Assembly: GCA_002633005.1 (NCBI GenBank)
Contig: NMRA01000601.1
Coordinates: 164,080 to 228,079, forward strand
From: Phoronis australis
Lineage: Eukaryota; Phoronida; Phoronidae
Direction: 5' to 3'
Length of the DNA stretch: 64,000 nt
The stretch's first letter is position 1; each line of letters starts with the position of its first letter. Positions 56,193 through 64,000 of the stretch are shown piece after piece. The position numbers and the translations under genes are program-made. The notes beneath the pieces are model-generated. The model was given only the letters and a program-made list of their open reading frames with translations, searched no databases and had not been told where the DNA came from.

Positions 56193-56784
56193 CGTTCCCA
56201 AGTTTACGTGCATGCACGTTAAGTGATTGGATATGTCGTCAAGAAAATATTTATTTGATGATGATTGGTCGATTTGGCTTTAATTGGTGACGAGGCCCAT
56301 CAGTGTTACGAATACATCATGGCTATCTGTAGTTCTCATTATTAGGAATCTTAAAGGTATTTCAAAATTCAGTACCGAAATCGCTCATGGAGAACTTGAA
56401 TGTACTATACATGTACGTGTATGTCACATTTACGACTTTGAAAGTTATTCTTTTCAACCTTTAAGTCCATGGTCAGCGAAACCGTACAAATTTTCAAAAC
56501 ACTTATTTTCTACATCACCCGGGCATCCGGTGATGTACTCCGCAGCCACAACTGATGTACAAGTTGTCAGTAAGTAGCACTTCATCAACAAGTCAGTACA
56601 TTTGTCTACAAATCACTACAGAATTCAACTCAGTGAAAGTACTGATTTCTGAAAGTGCATGTAGAAGCTCTGTAGAAATTGATTTTGACCTTACACTAAA
56701 CCACAACCACTTGGGTCTCGTGAAGATGTCCCTTTTCACAAAATTTAGCACAAAAGACAGTTACATGTACGTTTTTCAATAACG

Positions 56785-57175
56785 TGACCAAACTTCGTTT
56801 CATATAAATGTCCAAAATAGTGTCTCAAAAACGTAGCTACAGTTTTCAAAATTGTCGCTTTGTTTTCGTTTTACGCAAGTTTTGATTCTGTTTCCTAAAA
56901 ATTATAATTTCTATGTTTGATAGCCTCTTATTTCAAAGATAATTCCTCTGTCATAGTTTTGAAGAACAGTGTATGAAAGCTTTGAATCCAGACAGCCATT
57001 TTTGAGATACATGCATGATGTTCCGAATTTGGACATTTTTCTTGGAACCTACATAATCTTAACAGATCACACAGTCTTACGCTCGTGAACGCAAGCTCAT
57101 TATTTATTCTCGCGCTTTGCGCCGGTGAAATACACTCTTAAAACACGGGTCTGAAAGTGTGTTTACGCTCGGCCA
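56785..57175. repeat. Partial copy of the 488-1443 element
   Basis: Shares CATATAAATRTCCAAAATA, the blocks around CTTCGTTTTC/GCTTTGTTTTCG, GATGTTCC followed by TTGGACATTTT, and the terminal ACACG and CTCG words, all in the same order as 985-1400. Confidence 0.6.
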
Positions 57176-57668
57176 ATAATTTTATAAGCGTACTCGAAAC
57201 CTAGTGAAAAGCGTGACGGATTACAAGAAGTACGTATCAAGGCACGCGCACTGAAGCGATTTGTACAGTAGCCCAACTGTAACATGCCAACATTTCCAGG
57301 GGGTCTTCGCAGGTAAAAATAAAAATGCCAGTCACAGCAGGGGTGTATGGTTGAATAAAACTTACACAGGTGTCCAAGACTTACGTACATGTAAGTGTGG
57401 TGCCAACAGACTAACATTGGTGATGAAAATACGGATTTGTCGGTAAATATTGAGAACGGTATTCCGAATCAACGACTCATTTTATGATGAAAAGTGCATG
57501 CACTATACTTCCCTTCGTTGGACTTTGCAACTGTCAAAAGTTATGTTTTGACATGCAGATTTTAGGCCCTATTGTGTTCCACGCGATTTTTTTTGTCTTA
57601 TTCACACATATGTTGCGAATCCAGTAGATGTGACAAACACAAGAGAGAGGCTTTGGCCACAAACATAC

Positions 57669-57779
57669 CTGTAATATAACACGTTTTAATGAGTGCGCTT
57701 CAGACTGTACAACGAAGTCGGTTCCCAGCAGGGTGTGACAAAATAAACATTTATTGGAATGAATCAAAAGTGAATTGTT
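57669..57779 (-). CDS. Candidate internal exon with CxxC, minus strand
   Basis: Acceptor TTCGCTGTCGTTGTCAG and donor TTACAG/GTATGT are both strong. 111 nt, phase 0 on both sides, 37 codons reading NNSLLIHSNKCLFCHTLLG and on; the other frames are closed. The CxxC could bind zinc with partners in neighbouring exons, which I could not find. It does not join the gene at 59108-60328 in phase. Confidence 0.45.
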
Positions 57780-59107
57780 CTGACAACGACAGCGAAGATG
57801 AATAAGATATGACATATGCATTTGGTACGGTTTAAAAACCATCTGAATTATCCGAAAACATATCTTTTTAACACATATAATACATCCACCGTGTTACTTG
57901 TGCAAGTTTGCCTGTATCTTTTGGAAGCCACCTTGGAACGTCGTAACAACAGTCATCACTCGTCAACTGGTGAATTGATTTGTTCTTGTTTTTGTCTTTA
58001 GAAACCCAAGCTTATGAAATGCAGTCAATTTTGTTGATTAGAATTCCCATAATAAAACACTATCTAATGGCAGTCATTTTGAAAAAAATAACTGATAAAC
58101 TTCTTATTTTATAATGAAAAATGTGTCAGCACACGTCAACTGAGAAATTAGTTTAATTATAAAAATTTTTTTCATTAAAGATGCAAGCTTATAAAGAATT
58201 ACCGTTGCTTGGCAATAACACATTTGGTTCGATTGTCCGCAATTCCGTGCAACATAATGGCTGCCACTGTGAAAAAGTAGCTTGTAAACTTTTTATTTTC
58301 TAGTGAGAAACACTTCAAAGAATCTGTACATCAAATGTTTTTAGAATTCTTTACCTAGAAGGGTCTTGTGTACAGCGGAGTCACATACCGGCGGACGTTA
58401 TTAAAATGGGCGCCAAAATGGGTCAAAACTGAGTGTGGAATCCTTTTTTCATCACCAGGTGACAAGCTAACTAAAAATCGTAATTGGATCTGCTACCATT
58501 TTTGGAAATCAACTTTTTGTTATCTCGTGTAGTACCTTGTATTTCTCGTTTTCGAGATCGTACTGGGCCGGTTACATTGTCCTTGTTGGAATGGTACCCG
58601 TATCTAGACATTGTAATGGCGCTGATTTTCCGGGCCCAGTGTGTCACTTTGATTCGACAATGATCAGTAATTCACACCGGCATAACTTTTAGTGAAGTAG
58701 CGTGTGTTTTGCAGCAAATACGCGGCTTAGCTTCTTATTCAATAAGAAGATTACAAATTCAGCAAGTCACGTAAACTTCCCAACGATAGTCACTCAGACT
58801 TCCGCTGGTTCACGTACATGTATACTGTTATAAATTCACTGGCCGTTTAATTTACTACTAACGTAATGAAAAGTGGTACGTGGATACGAAATACATTTTG
58901 ATTAACAGCTGAAAGCCCCACTTCTTATCTCAGTTTGAGCTATCAAAATATCTTGATATAGGAGAAAATAAACCCCATGACAACCCAATTCGGTTTATAC
59001 CTGATCATATTGCAGTGTACGACGTCACAATGCATTTGCCAACGTGGTATGTCAAGTGTGCAAACATCCCATTTGTCTCCTTTAACAAACAGCTTCGTCT
59101 TCTGAGT

Positions 59108-59384
59108 TTAACTATCCTTCCTATCACTACAGATGTCTCCACCTATCAGTGGTAACACCAGAGGCGCAAGAAAGTCGTTCCCAGTTGTTGCTCGATGGCT
59201 TATTTGGATTGGTCCGCTCATCTTTTTGCAGTAAATATACCTGGTTCTCTTGTACAAATCAGACGGGGATAATCCTTTAGAATTTGTGATATGCACCTGG
59301 GGAAATCTTGACTTTTCGGCATTCTGTTTTTTATTGTTACATCTGACGTTTGGTCTCACTGGAAAGCACGTAGTGTGACTTCGG
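59108..59384 (-). CDS. Terminal exon of the unknown minus-strand gene
   Basis: The acceptor CCTGTAATTAG is followed by an open frame of 91 codons to TAA at 59108. The product is basic, with paired lysines (KKQNAEK, CKKMSGP) and several cysteines, no obvious membrane helix and no recognised domain. It joins exon 1 or exon 2 in frame. A plus-strand frame also stays open across part of this region (59026-59155) but has a weaker coding look. Confidence 0.45.
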
Positions 59385-59629
59385 CTAATTACAGGATTTT
59401 GCATGTGAGGCTTCCTTGAGGTGTCGCTGCAGTCGGATGAAGTACGCAGGAAATGTGTGGAACTATAGAATGCGATGTTCTTCTCTTGTCTATTAGCTGT
59501 ATTTAACTTTGCCTTGGTACTTAAGTGGTTGCTAAGGTCGGAAATATCTTGTTCACATAGCCTGCCAAATGAACAAACAACACTGACTCAAGAGTCACTT
59601 AGGATACTACTATAATTGAAGAGGATTAC

Positions 59630-59839
59630 GTAACACTGCAAGTATCGGCATTTAGGTGGTTTCTGGACATAGAAGTTAGAATTAAATGATTGGAAACCAT
59701 GCACAGGTGAACAGTGATCATTTTCCTATTCAGTTTGTGTGGTCCGCGAGCAAGCGGTGCGTAAACTTCAAAAAGTTGCTTCGCATTGACTTCTTTGCGA
59801 GAAAGCTCTTGAAAAGATGACAATGCACAATTCTTGACA
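59630..59839 (-). CDS. Exon 2 of the unknown minus-strand gene (possibly skipped)
   Basis: Bounded by AACTAACAG and by GTTAC/GTAATC, 210 nt, phase 2 on both sides. It reads SVKNCALSSFQELSRKEV at the junction and continues open. The acceptor has a weak pyrimidine tract, so this may be an alternative or false exon. Including it gives a 226-residue product; skipping it gives 156 residues. Confidence 0.35.
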
Positions 59840-60134
59840 CTGTTAGTTGCATAGCCACTCAAATATGACACATAAGAGAAAACTGGTCATACAAGTGGGA
59901 TGACAGAGGCAGCAATTCCAGTCTCTGGACTTGTGAGAGACTTGTTAGTTCGTTCTTTCCTAAATTATTCTGATGACGACTGTTTCAGGGCAAAGGATCA
60001 ATTGATAGATGGCTTGAATAATTTTTCACAAGGACTTGGTTTATTGATTCTTTAATTAATTAATAAAACTAAAACGCACCCATTGAAGCAATGCACTTAA
60101 TACTCGCTGTTTGTATAATGAATATAAAATTTAC

Positions 60135-60328
60135 CTTTTGTTGTCACTGTTGATTTTTGCAAGCTCGTTGACGTGTTGCCCATCTTCATAACGTTGTGCC
60201 GATACTGATTTGGGACACGAAGATTCTCGGTGTCTGTTTAAGGGAATACGTCCTCGGCGTAACGATTTTAGCGCTACTTGGTTGATGGTGAAATAGTTAT
60301 TGTCTAGTCCGTAGTTGCTTGACAACAT
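60135..60328 (-). CDS. Exon 1 of an unknown three-exon gene (minus strand)
   Basis: ATG at 60326-60328 opens 64 codons beginning MLSSNYGLDNNYFTINQ, basic and asparagine/serine-rich, ending at the donor AAAAG/GTAAAT in phase 2. No signal peptide or membrane segment is seen. Both candidate next exons (59630-59839 and 59108-59384) start with the single base needed, so the frame is kept either way. I do not recognise the family. Confidence 0.5.
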
Positions 60329-60991
60329 TGTCTTGAAAGATTTTACCTATTAGAGAAGTTGACGCTCCGCTGCAAAAGTATCCCGATGATCTCTGAAATC
60401 GATTGAAACGAAATATTACAATCACATTGTACTTCAAAATTACATCATAATATGTGAAAAAGTGTCCATTTTAATTTTAAGACGTTTGACACAGTTTACC
60501 AATAGCCTTAAAACAGTCGTTGTTTTGCGGCTTTGACTAACTTATGAAAAGTTTGAATATGTCTTTTTATTTCAATTGATTGATAAGTTAGTTTTGAAAA
60601 AATTAATTTTCTTTCAGTTTTTGTTATTTTTTGGCATTTAATTATAGCACGCGACATGAAGTTTCAAATGACGTCTTAAAATGGGCAAATCCAAGGGTAG
60701 GCATTAGGGGCGATTTAATTGAAACGGCAATTTGAAGAAACTTTTTGCCATAGATTTTTCAAATCAACTACATGTATATCCCAATCTCGACAATATAACT
60801 TAATCGCCAACGAGTGAGTTACAACGACGTAATTGCGATCTTGAAACTTATGTGTTTTTGAGAAGATGAAATTGCGCATTCTAATATGATGGTGTTTTAG
60901 AATTAAAATACTTCAAATACGAAGTTCGTGACCTCCCATTTTTTATTTAATATAAAACACGACGTACGTAAAAACATCGAAGAAGAAAAGA

Positions 60992-61133
60992 CATGGGCAG
61001 CGCAGGACTGAAAACAGTGGGGGGCTAAAGCCCCCTCAGCCCCCTGTGGTGCATCGCCTGTAGACCATGGGCGGCGTAGCACTGACAAAAATGGGCTCTT
61101 TAGCCCCCCCCAGCCCTCTATGGTGCGGCGCCG
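60992..61133. repeat. CATGGGCGGC dimeric repeat, copy 2
   Basis: Two tandem units starting at 60992 and 61066, each with GCAGCGCAGGACTG / GGCGTAGCACTG, GTGGGGGGCTAAAGCCCC-like hairpins and CCCCCTGTGGTGC. Confidence 0.75.
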
Positions 61134-61492
61134 TGAAAAATCGTAAAAATTGACGGCGAAACTTTTCGTGAGGTGATCACAATCCAGAAAAAAGTTTGCA
61201 TACGCCGACTCAAGAAAATCAGTTAACCGGGATACATAACTAAAGCCGTTAAAAAGAGAGTATCGGTTTTACGACCAAAAGGGCATTTTGGGGATAATCG
61301 TTGGATGTGATAGACTTTTAGAAGATAATGTCATTGACCAGAGCTTTAAAATAAAAATATGTTATATTTCTTATAAATCGCCAGTTCTCGCTGTTGTCTG
61401 CCAGACATTCACTGAAACCAATGCTGGTGTTTTTGACATTGAAACAGGCTCCAAATGCAAAGCTAACTAACTCGTGGGGGAATTTGGTTCGC

Positions 61493-61560
61493 CAGCGGTA
61501 GAGCGTTCGGCTGCTACTGCTGAGTTACGCAATTAGATTCCACGCAACTGCTTTCTTCTG
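61493..61560 (+). repeat. tRNA-like segment
   Basis: TTCGCCAGCGGTAGAGCGTTCGGCTGCTA resembles a D arm and anticodon stem in order; the B box (AATTAGATTCC) is degraded. Confidence 0.45.
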
Positions 61561-62102
61561 AAGAACTATTTTTTTGCCGATGATGTCTCTTTAAAACATT
61601 AAACTGACATGGTGCAAATGCATTGCACTCATTAAGTGAACTGAAGATAGCTTTTCAGTAACACATGTAAATTTCCCATCGTTGCCATGGGTGCCTCTGT
61701 TTAGGCGGCTGTAACGGAGAAACTAATTCGGTATCCTTTTTGAAGACTTGTTGTAGGCAAAAGTAAATATAAAATAATATTTAAAAGAAATCAACGATAC
61801 CATTAAACTGTGCTGAGCCCTTAATTTAAGACATATACATACTCAGTCCTCAGTTAATAAGATTTAAAACTGGAACATGGCACGCGATCAAGGTTTCGAC
61901 TGAACAGTACTTAACAGTGTTTATACTTTGACCAGTTTTGGATTGAACAGAACTGGTCTAACCCAGCAAAACAACAAAACATGTATCGTAAGCAACAGAC
62001 ACGTGACAAACATTTTGCGGTATGTACGTGTACGTACAAATTTGGAAAATTACAGCGAACTATGGGGAACCTATAAGAGTTATTGTCTCTTACCAATTGC
62101 AG

Positions 62103-62454
62103 TTGTACGGTAGAGGAAAAGTCAAATGAGGAAAAAAAAACAAAAACAAAAAAATCACAAGGAATATTTCGTAAATACATGTATATTTCAACTCGGTTGA
62201 GATTCCGTATTTCACGAAACCTACTCGTTAGCTCATCTACTAAGTGTTCACTTACAGCTGAATTTGACGGCGATCTCCACACGAAGTGCGGGAATCAAGT
62301 AACTACCGGCACTGGCTACCGGCGGTCAGATACTCTATACAAGATAAAAACATACATAGAAATAGATGTGGCCTATCACGACACTTTAAGGCATCCTACC
62401 TGCGGCCCACTTGTCGTTTTCTTGTTTTTATACTTGTTTTCTTTTGAATCTTAG
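62103..62454 (+). CDS. Candidate terminal exon, lysine-rich, plus strand
   Basis: A strong acceptor, TGTCTCTTACCAATTGCAG, then 116 codons open to TAG. Begins CTVEEKSNEEKKTKTKK and ends in a hydrophobic VVFLFLYLFSF, which could be a tail anchor or simply noncoding T-rich DNA. The minus strand is also open over much of it. No partner exon seen. Confidence 0.3.
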
Positions 62455-63715
62455 TACTTTCCGGCAGAACAGTCTCGCTAGAAGTTTTGCGTCGTTTGTC
62501 TTTGCTCAGTTATAGGTCAAATCAAATTTTAGACGGATCAACAAACACATTCCATTGACTGCCAATGTTGAGTCCGTATGAGGTATGACGCGATCTGATC
62601 CGAACAACAAAACCTTTGTCAAATTCGGCAGAAGAACCCGGTAATCAACTCGAACTGACGTCTCCTGACAATACTATTCGTTTATCCATGCTGGGCTTCC
62701 CGTACTCGTTGCTAGGTCAGTGGTGAGCGGTTACTTGAAATTACTTTAATCCGTCGAATAATTACCGCATATCACTGAGTGAGCCCATTTTAAGCTTCCC
62801 TGACACAATAAGCTGCGCCTCAGTGATCGAGAAATTTTATGAGCAATTTTTATTGTTACTTTGTTGGCGTAAAATTTTACGTCAATCGCAGTCTGGATGC
62901 TGAGCGTGGTTTATGCCTCTAGGGCTGACTCTAGTCAACAAATGAGCTACGGGTTATTGGATGCTCAGAATAAGTTCGTTGCCAAGCGAAAAATTTACCT
63001 ATCGTAAGATCTGAGAGTCACTTTATTCAAACAAATCTCCTAAAAAGCTCGGAAATCGGTGGTCGTTTGTCAATATTTTTGTTATTTTTATTTAATTGTA
63101 GTGCGGGATTGTATGCCGTTAGAAAGTTAACTTATTCCTTTCATCGAACCCTAAAACCTAACATCAAAAAGTTTTCAAAATAATAACCGGATATCGCGGG
63201 TGGGGGGGGGGGGGNTTTATCAAGTACAGGCTAAATTTACGGATCCGCTTCCAATGGCAATCATTTCAATCAGAGAGTCGGTGGTTTTGTGGGTGGTCCC
63301 TCAGGCGTGCCACAGTTATTGCCCCTATCTTGATGAGGTTGTTCTCTACATGAAGTAGCAGAGGCACCGATCCCTTCCTACAGGAATGCTGTACCGCAGT
63401 CTCGATGACCGGCAAAGGGGAATACCGTCGGGTCACCGAGCCTGTTGTTTCTGTGTTACCCCGAATTTGACGGCCGTGACTTTTGTTATTTGCACCAAGT
63501 CCAATGAAAAAAAAACGTTTGATAACTTTATTGGAATATTGCAGAAGCGTCAAAGTTTGAGAACAAGCTTTGAAATAACCTTAAAGTCACAAAGTGTATA
63601 AGAAAAAATACATTGTTTTTAAAAACATGTACTCGGCATATTTTGTAACCAAAGTTTTAAAAATGTAGAAATTAAAAACGTTCTGTAGTATGATGTAACT
63701 GGAGAAAGGAATGTG
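62455..63715. other. No convincing gene
   Basis: A minus-strand open frame at 63266-63553 is arginine- and asparagine-rich but lacks supported splice sites. A run of 14 G at 63201-63214 precedes an N at 63215. Confidence 0.4.
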
Positions 63716-63860
63716 AACCCTTCGTAGGGAATAAGGATTACATTGGAAAAGGAACCCTTCTCAAGGCACATTCTTGTGGGAAACTAGGTGGTAAAAGTTA
63801 CCTATCTGAGCGGCACGTCCTGTGTACCTCTTGTGGGAGTCACCCGGGGACATTTTCAGG
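63716..63860 (+). repeat. Dispersed repeat, second copy
   Basis: Same ordered words as 49627-49755, with GGGAAACTAGGTGGTAAAAG and ATCTGAGCGGCACGTCC. About 70 percent alike by eye. Confidence 0.6.
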
Positions 63861-64000
63861 ACAGGCTACCTGTAAAGCCTCCGGCAGGTCGGCGTAGAAT
63901 GTTGCCGCTGACCACCTGTGAGTGAAAACTTCGGCACTCGGAAAGAAGCTAGAGTATCGTTCCAAGGCCAAAAGTGGTCATAGGCGGGGGGGGGGGGGGG

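Noticed and set aside
62083-62282. Minus-strand exon ending at donor AGCT/GTAAGT near 62260
   Set aside because: All three frames upstream meet stops before any usable acceptor.
1-64000. CRISPR array, operons, bacterial promoters or phage genes
   Set aside because: Introns, SINE/MITE content and codon spread are those of an animal genome; no regular spacer repeats found.

Overview
This window is AT-rich animal nuclear DNA, most likely from a marine invertebrate. The main gene is split into 11 exons with GT-AG style introns. Coding is sparse. Introns and intergenic DNA are full of short inverted-repeat transposons, tRNA-like SINE fragments and degenerate tandem repeats. There are no operons, ribosome binding sites or CRISPR arrays. 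Phylum cannot be fixed from the sequence alone. Gaps of N lie at 8856-9841, 44246-44254, 20123 and 63215.

The best supported gene runs on the + strand from 32308 to 55922. It encodes a complete 582-residue SLC22-family membrane transporter, closest in motif pattern to the carnitine/organic cation (OCTN, SLC22A4/A5/A16-like) branch. All ten introns keep frame. One of them (53573-54030) needs a GC donor. A polyadenylation signal lies at 56187. Introns 2 and 4 (6.0 and 8.7 kb) hold three copies of a MITE with CATGCGCGCACCC ends, a decayed hAT-like transposase, a decayed core-histone gene with its 3' stem-loop still folded, and several fold-back elements.

Other gene models come from splice-site and reading-phase agreement and have no recognised family. 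(1) Minus strand, 8779-11102: three or four small exons around the 986-base gap, with a CRE/YY1-like promoter motif cluster at 10410-10483 inside the model. (2) Minus strand, 24552 to 12829: two exons giving a 73-residue protein across an 11.5 kb intron; the 3' acceptor region is tandemly duplicated. (3) Plus strand, 19811-31553: a cluster of exons (23204, 26073, 29349, 29583, 31135), part of which joins into a 255-residue protein. (4) Minus strand, 60328-59108: a three-exon model of 226 residues. (5) Single candidate exons at 7725, 41659, 46749, 57669 and 62103.

Layout: 1-8.8 kb is repeats with few coding hints. 8.8-13 kb holds two minus-strand gene ends. 13-23 kb is repeats, including a 343 bp fold-back element with 5 bp target duplications and a 393 bp near-identical direct duplication. 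23-31.6 kb carries the plus-strand exon cluster. 32.3-56.2 kb is the transporter. 56-64 kb is repeats plus the 226-residue minus-strand model. I do not see a shared pathway linking the transporter to its neighbours.
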